Assembly (NCBI GenBank): GCA_033977485.1
Contig: CM066997.1
Span: 80,756,634-80,820,633 of the forward strand
Source: Hydrangea macrophylla
Taxonomy: Eukaryota > Streptophyta > Magnoliopsida > Cornales > Hydrangeaceae
Length of the DNA stretch: 64,000 nt
Direction of reading: 5' to 3'
Both the position numbers and the translations under genes were made by a program. Within the stretch, counting starts at the first letter, position 1, and each line of letters starts with the position of its first letter. This document shows positions 23,465 to 34,140 of this stretch, piece after piece. A model generated the notes under the pieces. It saw only the letters and a list, made by a program, of their open reading frames with translations, had not been told where the DNA came from and did not search any database.

Positions 23465-25171
23465 TTAATCACGATTGTTGTCATAGATTAACAACCGAAA
23501 TTTTTGAGGATCTTTCCAATTAAATAATTTAACAGTGAGAAGAATGTTGGGATCCTCATAAAGATGCAACTCCCCCCAACTAATGTCAGGCTCAAGGTCA
23601 GAGGAGATGATGCAAAACCTATGGCTTCCAAATTTTTTTGGGACAGTTATAAAAGGAATACCACACTTTTTAGGAATTATATGCAAGAAACGATCTTTGG
23701 TGTTGGTATTTCCTATAACAGCCTCTATTTTAATACTAAAAACAGGGGGAGGCCATGGTTCAATAAAAGGGACAGGGTCGAAGTGATGTTCTAATGAAGC
23801 TTCACCACCCTCCGCTTGTTCTAGAACAGAATCTATGGAGATATAATTATAGGAATTGAATTTCTGTTCTATGCACATGGTTTTGGACTGGACTTGGATA
23901 AAGCTATCTATTTGGGCCTCAATGTCATAATCACTCAAGAAGGTCAAGCAGTCTAGAAGATTGCTAGCTTCTTGTTGAATTTTAAGATCATCTAAAGTGG
24001 GCCCAATATTTTCCAAGTCTTCTTTCAAAGAATTTTGAAAGTTAAAATTTTGTGAAGAACATGTGCTAGTATCCTTACCATCCTCTTCCACAACACATTC
24101 TGTTTGTTCACGAATGGGGTACACATAACATTCAAGCTCAGGACGAGAGCTTTGATTGAGAGCAAGGATAGGTGATGGGCAACTTGGTGACACCACCTCT
24201 TCGGTCGAAAGAGGTGAGGGTTCATGGATATCACAAGAATCTAAATCAGATTTAGATTTTTCAATTATGTCCTCTCTAGGGTCACTTTCAAAGGTAGGGG
24301 TAGAGTCAACAGGGGACTCCTCCTTTCCTGGTTGTGTGTAATCACCTAAACTCACATTATGTTTTAAATCCTCATTCTCATCCTTGCAACTCTCCTCACT
24401 ATATGTGTCATCTATTGAAGTACTCTGGACAAAGAGATTGTGCAACTTTATCAAGGCAGTGAAGGAGTTGATGTCTGGGGTTGTATGTTGAGGAGAAGAT
24501 GGTTCTACAACTTCATGCTCAATGGTTTGGTTTTGGAGTTCTTGTTGGGTTATCACTTTCTCAAATGAGTTGTTAACCTCACTCGGTATGAACCCATCAT
24601 TGTCCTCTAATTCCATTCCATTGTTAGTGTCTTGAAATTCAGGTTGTAGCGTTGAAGGACTGGTATAATCTTCTAAAGGTTGGCTATCAAATGCTTGTTG
24701 ATATCTAGCTCCTAATTTATCAATTGCACTCTCTAGCCTTTTCATTTCACTAAGCAGTAATTCTAACATACCATTATCCTCAACTTGGTTATTTTCCTTA
24801 TTATAACTATATGAAGTTTCACCCCATTGTTGTTGGTAATAGTCCCCTTCCCATTGTGTTTGTGTGCAAGACTCCCCAGAAGGAAAGTCTTGGTGCATTT
24901 GGTAATCGTGGGAACTACTACTATATCCTACACTATCATTTTGGTTATATCCCCATTGCGATTGATAGAACTCTCCAGGTGGAGGTTCTTGATACGTTTG
25001 ATAACATGGGGGACTAACACGATGGTTTTCCCATTGTGGTGATTGGTAGCACTCAGGTTGATAATGTGCATCATATGTGGGTGCTTGCCAACTCGGGGTA
25101 TAGTTCTCATTACCTAATGTGTACCCATTCGTGGTATTTGTGTTGTATGGAGGGTAATATGGATAAGACAT
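23465..25171 (-). CDS. Element H: single 568-residue ORF of unknown function
   Basis: A complete ORF starts 144 bp inside the 5' LTR, directly after the primer-binding site leader. Residues 1-130 are rich in Tyr, Gln, Ser, Pro and Asn, with imperfect repeats of YQ.PQWE / YQSQWGYNQ / CTQTQWEGDYYQQQWGE, which looks like a disordered, prion-like segment. A short amphipathic helix follows (ELLLSEMKRLESAIDKLGARY, about 137-157). The middle is acidic and Ser-rich. The last 90 residues look folded, with FITVPKKFGSHRFCIISSDL and GELHLYEDPNILLTVKLFNW. I see no CCHC knuckle, protease, RT or integrase motif. By position it replaces gag, so it may be a very diverged gag or an accessory protein, but I do not recognise it. 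The intact frame in a recent insertion suggests that it is or was used. Confidence 0.75.
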   Translation of the reverse strand: MSYPYYPPYNTNTTNGYTLGNENYTPSWQAPTYDAHYQPECYQSPQWENHRVSPPCYQTYQEPPPGEFYQSQWGYNQNDSVGYSSSSHDYQMHQDFPSGESCTQTQWEGDYYQQQWGETSYSYNKENNQVEDNGMLELLLSEMKRLESAIDKLGARYQQAFDSQPLEDYTSPSTLQPEFQDTNNGMELEDNDGFIPSEVNNSFEKVITQQELQNQTIEHEVVEPSSPQHTTPDINSFTALIKLHNLFVQSTSIDDTYSEESCKDENEDLKHNVSLGDYTQPGKEESPVDSTPTFESDPREDIIEKSKSDLDSCDIHEPSPLSTEEVVSPSCPSPILALNQSSRPELECYVYPIREQTECVVEEDGKDTSTCSSQNFNFQNSLKEDLENIGPTLDDLKIQQEASNLLDCLTFLSDYDIEAQIDSFIQVQSKTMCIEQKFNSYNYISIDSVLEQAEGGEASLEHHFDPVPFIEPWPPPVFSIKIEAVIGNTNTKDRFLHIIPKKCGIPFITVPKKFGSHRFCIISSDLEPDISWGELHLYEDPNILLTVKLFNWKDPQKFRLLIYDNNRD

Positions 25172-25314
25172 GTTTACCCAAAATATTTAAACAAAAGAAA
25201 TATATTTTTTTTCTTGTGAGAGAAAAAGTCCAATGATTTTTTTTTTTTTTTTTTTTTTTAAGAAAAAGAAAAAAAAAATGGAAATAACTTAGTAAAATCC
25301 TAACCTAGTTGCCT

Positions 25315-25332
25315 TCCCCGGCAACGGCGCCA
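25315..25332 (-). other. Element H: primer-binding site, tRNA-Asp type
   Basis: Minus-strand TGGCGCCGTTGCCGGGGA lies six bases after the LTR end. It is complementary to the 3' end of plant tRNA-Asp, as used by Athila and several non-autonomous elements. Confidence 0.88.
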
Positions 25333-25338
25333 AAAACT

Positions 25339-26967
25339 TGACACGACTAAAAAGTTGTGCGCTCTTGTGCAACACCCAAGTGTAGGTGATCGTGCAAGTA
25401 ATATAGTACTGGAAGTCCAGGTCGATCCCACAGGGAAGGAATAGGAAGAATATCTACTAAGTTATAACCTAAAGAAATAGAAAAGATGAATGTAGAAGAG
25501 AAGGTTCTAACTAATCCTAATTAATTAAATTAAACTAAATAATAAACTAAACATATAGAAACATAACTAATTGAACAACTAAATTAAAGGTGTTGGAAAC
25601 ACGTGAATCCACATTGATCCTAACCATCTACCATGCATACTCATTAATGTTCTATGGAGTTCATTCCTCTTCAGCATTCCGTATTTTTCTAGAGATAAAG
25701 AATCAATAGCCCTTTCATGGCCGGGACTATATCATCACAAGTGATTTAAAATACTTGAAAGACGGTTTAAAACAATGGTAATTACTTGCACTCTAAATGG
25801 TGTTAGCATTCAAAGTGGTTTTCAAAAGTCATTGAAGAAAATAGCCTTAAGGCTTTAAGTTCTAAAAACTGTTGTGACAAACTGAGCTTATTGGGACAAT
25901 TTGATGACAGATTTCTAAAACAGAAAGTCATGGAATACTTCAAAGAATCATCTCAAGATTCTGCAAGTTCGATCGATCGAAGCGCTCTCGATCGATCGGA
26001 CAGCATCATCCTTCAATCGATCGAACTATCTTCGATCGCTTGACTATCTCTGGTTCGATCGATCGAAATACCTTCGATCGATCGATCGAACCCAAGGTTT
26101 CTAAAGATTGCATGGCAGAGGCTGGGATTCAATGTTTCATCACATATTCCCAACGTCTAAACTACGAAAACATAATAAAACTAATGCAGGAAAAGAAAAC
26201 TAAAGTAATCAAAGCATCTAAACTAATAAACAATCAAATAGAGGGAAAGGAGAAGAAAAACCTGTAAATAATCTGAAAATAACTTGTAATAAACATGAAA
26301 GCAACTTTAATCTTCAATAATCTTCAGTAAATCAATGAAAACAAGGAGAAAGAACATGAATCTAACCTAAACTACTCCTAATCTAACTCTAAAACTACCC
26401 TAAACTGCTGTTTTTCGTGTTCTGGAGCGTCCTCCCTTTGTCTGGCGTCAAAACGACGTATATATAGGGTTCCCACAGAGTTTATGCAACTTTTGGGTGA
26501 ATAAAAGGTTCGATCGATCGAGCTCAGTTCGATCGATCGAAGGTTCGATCGATTGAACCCTTCTTCAATCGCTTGAACTCTTCTGATTTTGACAGCACTG
26601 CACACCGATGGGAGAATGGCCATAACTTTTCACTCGGACCTCGGATTGACCTCCCGTTTGCGGCCACGCGACCGTAACTCAAAGATCTACATTTTATATC
26701 TCTGGAAAAATCTTCCAAATCTGAAGTCATCATTGTCAAAATTGGCGTTTTCTCAGCTGCTTCTGTTGTTCTCTTCACCAGAATCACTTTCTATGCAATG
26801 TTTGCTTTCCATGACCTGTAAAATAGTGTAAAAACACATGTTTGAGTCTCAACATCATAGAAAACACTTAATCATTGATATGCATCTAAATCTAGGGACT
26901 TGGGGATAAAAGTATGCATAAAAGACCGTGAAATACGCTATGAATATGCATTTTTCACCTCTAATCA
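25339..26967 (-). repeat. Element H: 5' LTR
   Basis: 1629 bp, almost identical to 19850-21474. One GATCGATC run is longer by four bases (about 26073-26088). Other differences are single substitutions. Confidence 0.93.
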
Positions 26968-26972
26968 TAAGG

Positions 26973-28083
26973 GTTGCAACAATCCCGAGGGTCTCTGATG
27001 TTCGGCCTTCACTTGTTGACAAGTCAAACATTTAGACACAAACTCGGCTACTTCTCGCTTCATCCCTTCCCACCAGAAGTTTCTCTTCAAATCCTTATAC
27101 ATCTTTGTTCCTCCTGGGTGTACTGTCAGTCTCGATTTATGTGCTTCTTCGAGAATATCTTTTCTCAAATCTCCGAAATCTGGCACACACAATCTGTCTC
27201 GACATCGGTATCCTCCATCGATCCCAACCTTCCATTCTGTAGGGTCCTTTTCTAACATCTTGGCGAACCATGCTTGAAATTTTTCATCTTCCTTCTGGGC
27301 TTCGATGATTCGACTCACAAGTGTTGGTTGTACTACCAAGCATCCAAAGTGTTGCCCGACACTTCCCTCAGAAATCTGCATATCAAATTCTGCGATTGTC
27401 TCCAAGGCTTTCCATTCCATCAACATCAATGAAGCAATCATTCCTCGAGGCTTCCGGCTTAGGGCGTCAGCGACTACGTTAGCCTTACCGGGGTGGTACT
27501 CTAATGTAAAGTCGTAATCCTTAATCAGCTCCATCCACCTACGTTGCCTCATGTTCAACTCCTTTTGAGTAAACAAATACTTAAGGCTCTTGTGGTCCGA
27601 GAATAAATCAAACTTCTCCCCGTAGAGGTAATGTCTCCAGATCTTGAGCGCAAACACTACTGCTGCCAGTTCCAAATCATGAGTTGGGTAATTCAATTCA
27701 TTCGGCTTCAACTGTCGCGAACCATAGGCGATGACCTTTCCGTCTTGCATAAGGACACATCCCAATCCTTGATACGAGGCGTCACTAAAAATAGTGAACT
27801 TCTCACCATCCTTTGGTATCGCAAGCACTGGCGCTGTTGTCAATCTCTCTTTCAATTCCAGAAAAGCGCGTTCATGCTTATCAGTCCATTCAAACTTCAA
27901 ATCTTTCTTAGTCAAACCAGTTAACGGGGCTGCTATCTTGGAGAAACCCTCTACAAATCTCCGATAGTAACCAGCGAGTCCCAGAAAACTTCTGACTTCT
28001 GTTGCATTGGTCGGCCGAGTCCAATTTGCCACTGCATCGGTCTTTGATGAGTCAACCGCGATTCCTTGTTGAGAGATCACATG
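26973..28083 (-). pseudogene. Element G: RT connection, RNase H and integrase zinc-binding domain
   Basis: In frame with the upstream protease-RT but separated from it by a TAG at 28084-28086. It shows the connection ([29 protein letters not shown]), RNase H ([20 protein letters not shown], with [20 protein letters not shown] and [20 protein letters not shown]), and the HHCC zinc-binding start of the integrase (H..HPG..KM through [14 protein letters not shown]). It stops at the TSD of H and continues at 19844. The TAG replaces a codon that is normally Gly in the FLGH box. Without it, and without H, the frame would be open. Confidence 0.93.
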
Positions 28084-29232
28084 CTAGAGAAACTTAACTT
28101 CCTGAAGCCAGAATTCACACTTGCTGAATTTAGCATACAGGCGGTGATCCTTGAGAGTCTGCAACGCGATCCTCAGGTGTTGTTCATGCTCTTCCTCTGA
28201 CTTGGAATAGATCAAAATATCATCAATAAAGACAATAACGAATTGATCCAAGTAGGGCTTGAATACTCTGTTCATCAAGTCCATAAACATAGCCGGAGCA
28301 TTTGTCATCCCAAACGGTATCACTAAGAACTCATAGTATCCGTATCTCGTCCTGAAAGCAGTCTTAGGTATGTCTTCCTTCCGCACCCTCAACTGGTGAT
28401 ACCCTGACCGTAGATCAATCTTAGAAAAGGTCGTGGCTCCTTGCAACTGATCAAACAGATCGTCTATCCGAGGTAAAGGATACTTATTCTTGATAGTAAC
28501 CTTATTCAGTTCTCGGTAGTCAATACACAACCGCATCGTCCCATCCTTCTTCTTCACAAACAACACTGGTGCTCCCCAGGGTGAAGTACTTGGACGAACA
28601 AAACCTAATTTCTCAAGTTCTTGAACTTGTTCCTTCAGCTCCAACAACTCTGTAGGGGCCATCCTGTAGGGAACCTTGGTTATAGGTCGAGTACCTGGGA
28701 CCAATTCCACACAGAATTCTATGTCCCTTTCCGGCGGTAATCCTGAAATATCTCGGAATACTTCCTCGAACTCTTTGATTACCGGTATTGATGATATTGT
28801 CACCTCTGCACTGACAACCTCAATGTTTGCTAGGCATCTAGTGAGGAACATATCACCCGAAGGGTTACATTGGAAATCGAAGAGTCGGTTCCCCTTGTCT
28901 GCAAATGTGATCCTCTTCCTTGCACAATCTAACTTCGCATGATTCTTCTCGAGCCAATCCATTCCCAGGATTATATCGAACTCCTTCATCGACAGAACCA
29001 CCAATCTCGCCAAAAGTTCATGGTCTTCAATCCGTAGAGGACAATCCTTACACACTTGTAATAACTTGACGGTGGTCCCTAAGGGTGAGACAGCACTCAA
29101 AGCTTCCTCTAAACGTTGCAGTACTATACCCAACTTCTGAACGATCTTAACAGATATAAAAGAATGTGTAGCACCCGTGTCGAATAAAACTTTAACATGA
29201 GAGTTAAACAAGGTTAGAGTACCTTCTACTGC
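28084..29232 (-). pseudogene. Element G: protease and reverse transcriptase
   Basis: In frame with gag, after a TGA at 29233-29235. The protease active site is [13 protein letters not shown] near the start. RT follows, with [53 protein letters not shown] and the catalytic [11 protein letters not shown]. It ends at a TAG in the connection. Apart from this stop and the TGA before it, the frame is complete. These enzymes would process the polyprotein and copy the RNA. Confidence 0.93.
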
Positions 29233-30390
29233 TCATTGCTCAGGCAGTCCCTCCTCATAAGCACTTCCTTCATACCCTGATTCTTCATAACCAGCAGCCT
29301 CGGGAATAACAGCATTCAGGCGGGCCTGTCCTTGCTGACCATAGTTGCCTTTCCTAGGAGCCTTGCATTCCGGACTTATGTGACCAGGCATGCCACAGTT
29401 ATAGCACACGACTCCTGGACGATCAACACGCCTCAGTGCTCTGCAATCTTTAGCTCGATGACCGGGAACTCCACAATTGAAGCAGTTGTTGTTTTTGGCC
29501 CCTTCTATTGCTAGAGGCTGATACTGCTGAACTGCTTGTGTCTGCTGTGGTTTCTTCCCTCCATCCCAGGTCCTTTTCTGTCCTTGAGGGTACCCTGGTT
29601 TCTGTCCGAGATAGCCCTTCTGCGGAGGTCGATTTCCAAGTGGCTTTGAATTCTGACAACCATCATTTTCTAACCCCGTAGCCAATCTCACTAGGGCTTC
29701 AAATGATTGGCCCAGATGCCCCATAGTCAGATGTCGAAGAGACAAGTTGAGGCCTCGGTGATACTTTTTGATTTTCTTCTGGGGTGTGTCCACCATGTGT
29801 GGAGCAAAGCGAGACAGACGCTCAAATCGAGTAGTGTACTCTCGGACAGTCAGATTCCCTTGAGTCAACTCTATAAACTCTTTCTCTCTCTTGTCCTTCT
29901 CTTCTTCAGGGAAATACTTCTCGAGAAATCTTTCCTTGAACACCACCCATGGCATTCTCCTTGCAGCTTCTTTCCCTATGGTCGCTTTTTCTGCATCCCA
30001 CCAATCAGCCGCTGCATAAGACAGCTGAAAGATAGCCAGACGCTTCTTCTCCAGATCAGTGCACTCTATGGTCTCAAAGATACGCTCCATCTGGCGTAGC
30101 CACTGTTCCGCTTGCCTGGGTTCATCATTCCCCGCAAAATACTCAGGTCGCAGAGCGCGAAACTCCTTGAGAAGCTTGTCTCCCGTCTGGTGGGCTTGCC
30201 TCCCATTCCCGTTGTAATTCCCATTCTGATTATTGTTCCTCGCATTCTGATCACTAACCCTCTCCAATCTTCTTACAAAAGCCTCGAACATTCCGGTTGG
30301 ATCTATTAGCGGGGGTGCATCTTCAATAGCGGGACGGTTCCTGAGATTTCTTCCAGCCATCGGATCGAGAGAACGGTACCTATCCATCAA
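29233..30390 (-). CDS. Element G: gag (capsid and nucleocapsid)
   Basis: 385 residues, ending in TGA. Residues about 60-240 are a retrotransposon gag core (EQWLRQMERIFETIECT, LSYAAADWWDAEKA, FKERFLEKYFPEEEKDKRE, YTTRFERLSRFAPHMV). Two CCHC knuckles follow near the C-terminus: CFNCGVPGHRAKDC and CYNCGMPGHISPEC. The start chosen is the ATG at 30390, 143 bp from the primer-binding site. Tekay elements usually have gag and pol in one frame. Here pol continues in the same frame straight after the TGA, so the stop is probably a mutation (perhaps CGA to TGA), although readthrough cannot be excluded from sequence alone. Confidence 0.9.
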   Translation of the reverse strand: MMDRYRSLDPMAGRNLRNRPAIEDAPPLIDPTGMFEAFVRRLERVSDQNARNNNQNGNYNGNGRQAHQTGDKLLKEFRALRPEYFAGNDEPRQAEQWLRQMERIFETIECTDLEKKRLAIFQLSYAAADWWDAEKATIGKEAARRMPWVVFKERFLEKYFPEEEKDKREKEFIELTQGNLTVREYTTRFERLSRFAPHMVDTPQKKIKKYHRGLNLSLRHLTMGHLGQSFEALVRLATGLENDGCQNSKPLGNRPPQKGYLGQKPGYPQGQKRTWDGGKKPQQTQAVQQYQPLAIEGAKNNNCFNCGVPGHRAKDCRALRRVDRPGVVCYNCGMPGHISPECKAPRKGNYGQQGQARLNAVIPEAAGYEESGYEGSAYEEGLPEQ

Positions 30391-30532
30391 TCAACGGAAT
30401 ACGGTCAAACTCTCGGAAAGAAAGAAAATTCTAAACGATAGACAGCGACTAAACACAGAATGAAGTCGAACTATCTTATCTTAATTCTATCTGAACGGGA
30501 GATCCTATGTGTTCTGGACAATTGGTCGAGCC

Positions 30533-30552
30533 ATAACCTGGCTCTGATACCA
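30533..30552 (-). other. Element G: primer-binding site, initiator tRNA-Met
   Basis: Minus-strand TGGTATCAGAGCCAGGTT is the classic plant site for tRNA-iMet, seven bases after the 5' LTR end. Confidence 0.92.
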
Positions 30553-31215
30553 AAAAGCCTGTCACGCCTCGACGTGGCATAATTCAGGAAAGCATTTAAT
30601 TTCCTTTATGGACTCGTAGGTCGTGACCAGTGAGTATGACCAATTGTCCCTGCAACAAATAACTTAACAACATTTCTAAAAGAAGGGATACTAATAAACA
30701 TAAGCTCCGAAATTTAAAACTTGCTAAACTATTACATAAGTCAATGTCTTAGGCACAAAACGCCCTTATTCAAAAGCTATTCTCCAGTCTATTACAACTT
30801 CAGAAATGAAAGACATAGGAAAATAATAAGCAGCCTCCTGGAAAGTTTCCTGCCTCTAACTAGCATAGTCGAAGTACCCTGGCTGCTCCTGCCCCTGAAA
30901 ATCTGGACATACAGTCCAGGACGCATCAACGCCGTCAGCTTATGAAAGCTGGTGAATAAAAAAAACAAATGCTCGCAATGTATATATAAGCAAATAAACA
31001 ATGGTACCATTTAACTTTAACAGTAATATATTCAAGGTTCCAATTCCAACATAATTCACGGGGGAATATAGTAAGAAATAAATACGCAATTGTACATAAA
31101 TTGTGAAACATCTTATTTTGCCAATTCTTTTCTTTAGAACAATCCAATTAAATCAACACATCATTTCAGCTACCAGGAGTAATAAGTATTCAGTCATCCA
31201 ATTCACACGCTACAC

Positions 31216-31577
31216 TATCGCCTCCAATACCAGGAATACTATCCGATCGGTATTGAAGTCACACACCACACTACTGCCTCAGATACCAGGAATACTATCC
31301 GATCGATATCTAGACCGATCACAACCAACCATCGCTCCGGATATCAGGAATACTATCCGATCAATATCCGAAATGCGCGCCTTAGATACCAGGAATACTA
31401 TCCGATCGATATCTAAGTCGTACACAACACTATCACCATCGCTTCGGATATCAGGAATACTATCCGATCAATATCCGAAACGCGCGCCTTAGATACCAGG
31501 AATACTATCCGATCGATATCTAAGTCGTAAACAACACTGTCGCCTCCAATACCAGGAATACTATCCGATCGATATTG
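31216..31577 (-). repeat. Hairpin array in the G 5' LTR
   Basis: Seven units, homologous one-to-one with those at 16878-17235. One unit that is imperfect in the other LTR (CCGATCTATATCTAAATCG) is fully paired here (CCGATCGATATCTAAGTCG). Confidence 0.85.
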
Positions 31578-31871
31578 AGGCCGCACACCAAACCGCCACC
31601 CTTTACTCTTTTTACACTTTATTCCACACATGCATGTTGACACAACCTCGACCCTAGTATGTATGTCAATGTTCCATAAATAACACCATTAATAAATCAC
31701 AAAGCCGGATAATCGTACGAGCATAAATTTCGGTCTTAGTTGTTCTTGTTTGTACAATTCTTAAAACATAGACTTTCAAAACAATATTTTTGTCAAACTG
31801 TTCTTTAAAAACTTTTAAAACATTTTTCAAATAGTCCCTAATAAGAAAACATAAAAACTGCTCAAACTGCC

Positions 31872-32085
31872 AGGTCGCGCGAGCGGATCGCGCGAGCGAA
31901 GGTGAGGTGATGTCGCGCGCGCGGGTCGCGCGAGCGATGGGGAAGGCAGGATCGCGCGAGCGGGTCGCGCAAGCGGAGGGGCAGGACAGGTCGCGCGAGC
32001 GGATCGCGCGCGCGAAGGGGGGGTTGGTTCGCGCGAGCGGACCGCGAGAGCGAGCCTCGCGCGAGCGGGTCGCGCGCGCGAGTTC
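31872..32085 (-). repeat. CpG-rich TCGCGCGAGCG array in the G 5' LTR
   Basis: Longer version of the array at 17528-17685. It has expanded or contracted since the element inserted. Confidence 0.85.
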
Positions 32086-33120
32086 TTGCAGAATGTCATC
32101 TTCTTCGTTTTCTCCCCTGTTTTCAATTACTGGACTGAAATTTACCCATTTCTGTTTTCTGTTTCAATTATGTCGTGCAATATATGGATCTCTTCGGTTT
32201 TCCGCATAGATTAAGAATACGCGATCAATTTTAACTAATACCGATTGTATCGCTAAATTTCTACGATTAAAGTTAGAGTGACAAAACTTAAAATCAACGG
32301 TACGTCGCGATACGGATGAATTAACTCGTAGGATTTGAACCGTAGCCTATTGGGACTAAGATATTTCATTCCAAATTTACAGAATCGACTTTGGTTAACT
32401 TTTACAAAACTCCACTTTCAAGCTTTCATGGTGTTTATACATATATATGCATATATACAACTATATACACTGAAATTTACATATATATACGTTGAGAGTG
32501 AGTTTAATTCACTCACAGAGAGCAATTATACAGAAAATTAAAAACCGAGAACTTTCCGCCGCGATTCCGTCGTCCAATAATTTCTTCCTCCGTTCTTGAT
32601 ATTGAGATGGATATATATATATATATATTTATGTATGTGTATGAGTATATATATATACCATATATAATCTGAGTGTGTGTGTTGTGTGATGATCTTGAGA
32701 GGTAGAGAAAATTGAGAGAGAATTAGAGAGTTTGTGAGGGAGAGAAAGAGAGACTGTGAGAATGAGAGAGAGAATTCAACGTATATATAAATCCACAGTT
32801 TTGGGCTCCAAGAAAGCCATGGAAATCGCACGGTGTGGTTGAGCTCACGTGCTCCCACACCCAAGTCGCGGTAAAGGCGCAGTTTTAAAACAAAACTGGT
32901 ATTTTTCGGTTGATATAAAAATACTGAAAATTATATTTTTGCGTAGGAATAAATTCCCGGTTTGTACAAAATATAGATATCGTTTTTGAAACCATAGAAA
33001 GTATTTTGGAAATTACAGTTTGACCCCAGATATATATATCAAATGGAAATCAAATCAAATACTCATGGAAATAAAATGCAATATTTATTTATTAATGATA
33101 ATAAAATACAGGGCGTTACA

Positions 33121-34140
33121 CAGTAGTTCAATGTCGACTCGTGATCTCGATTCGTACACCGCCAGTTCAATCCATGACAGTCATAATAGTTCACCGTCGA
33201 GTAGTCATCTCTATTCGTACATCATCAGTTCAATCCATGATAGTCACAATAGATCACTGTCGACTCGTCATCTCGATTAGTACATCGTTTGTTCAATCCA
33301 TGATAATCACAGTAGTTCACTGTCGACTCATTATCTTGATTCGTACATCGTCACTTCTTCCGATCACGATTAGTCCAACTGTTGATCCAACCCATGACAG
33401 TCACAGTGGTTCACTGTCGACTCGTCATCTCGATTAATACATTGTCAGTTCAATCCATGATAGTTACAATAGTTCACTGTCGACTTGTCATCTCTATTCG
33501 TACATCGTCAGTTCAATCCATGACAGTCACAGTAGTTCACTATCTACTCGTCATCTCAATTCGTACATCGTCAGTTCAATCCATGACAGTCACAATAGTT
33601 AACTGTCGACTCGTCATCTCAATTTGTACATCATCAGTTCAATCCATGACAGTCACAGTAGTTCACTGTTGACTTGTCATCTCAATTCGTACATCGTCAG
33701 TTCAATCCATGACAAGCACAGTAGTTCACTATCGACTCGTCATCTCGATTAGCACATCGTCAGTTTAATCCATGATAGTCGCAATAGTTCACTATCGACT
33801 TGTCATCTCGATTCTTACATCGTCAGTTCAATCCATGACAGTCACAGTAGTTCACTGTCGACTCATCATCTCGATTCGTACATCGTCAGTTCATTCTATG
33901 ATAATCACAGTAGTTCACTGTCGACTCATCATCTCGATTCGTACATCGTCAGTTCAATCCATGATAGTCATATTAGTTCACTATCGACTCATTATCTTGA
34001 TTCGTACATTGTCAATTTAATCTATGACAGTCACAGTAGTTCACTGTCGACTCGTCATCTCGATTCATACATCATCAGTTCAATCCATGATAATCACAGT
34101 AGTTCACTGTCTACTCGTCATCTCGATTCGTGAATCATCA
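33121..34140 (+). repeat. 63-bp tandem array, right part (about 16 units)
   Basis: Resumes after element G with the TSD CAGTA at 33121-33125. Units are the same as at 15661-16217 but more diverged. In several units both arms of the small stem have changed together (GACAGT/ACTGTC to GATAGT/ACTATC). The long ORFs are repeat artefacts. Confidence 0.9.

Larger units (their letters stand above)
19850..26967 (-). mobile_element. Element H: young non-autonomous LTR retrotransposon with one unknown ORF
   Basis: LTRs of 1625 and 1629 bp (19850-21474 and 25339-26967) run TGATTAG...TCGTGTCA on the minus strand. Exact TSDs TAAGG lie at 19845-19849 and 26968-26972. The primer-binding site next to the 5' LTR is the tRNA-Asp type, and a G-rich purine tract lies beside the 3' LTR. 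I count about seven substitutions plus one 4-bp difference between the LTRs (about 99.6% identity), so the insertion is recent. The 3.86-kb interior has no RT, RNase H or integrase, only a 568-residue ORF. It entered the integrase of G, on the same strand. Confidence 0.93.
16218..33120 (-). mobile_element. Element G: Tekay/Del chromovirus, split by element H
   Basis: LTRs of about 2.5 kb at 16218-18720 (3' LTR) and 30560-33120 (5' LTR) begin TGTAACGCC and end GGCGTGACA or close to it on the minus strand. Exact TSDs CAGTA lie at 16213-16217 and 33121-33125. An initiator-Met primer-binding site follows the 5' LTR, and a purine tract precedes the 3' LTR. Gag, protease, RT, RNase H, integrase and a C-terminal chromodomain-like region all lie in one frame. 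That frame is broken by a TGA between gag and protease, a TAG in the RT connection, and the insertion of H in the integrase. The LTRs differ at roughly 1-2% of sites plus copy number in the CpG-rich array. Confidence 0.93.
30560..33120 (-). repeat. Element G: 5' LTR
   Basis: 2561 bp. Same layout as the 3' LTR: hairpin array at 31216-31577, CpG-rich array at about 31872-32085, TATA-like box near 32783-32792. Confidence 0.93.

Noticed and set aside
15939..34020. Long plus-strand ORFs with a repeated 21-residue word (15939-16235, 33141-33437, 33382-33672, 33772-34020)
   Set aside because: They are translations of the 63-bp tandem repeat, which stays open because 63 is divisible by three. No start context or domain, and frames change between blocks.
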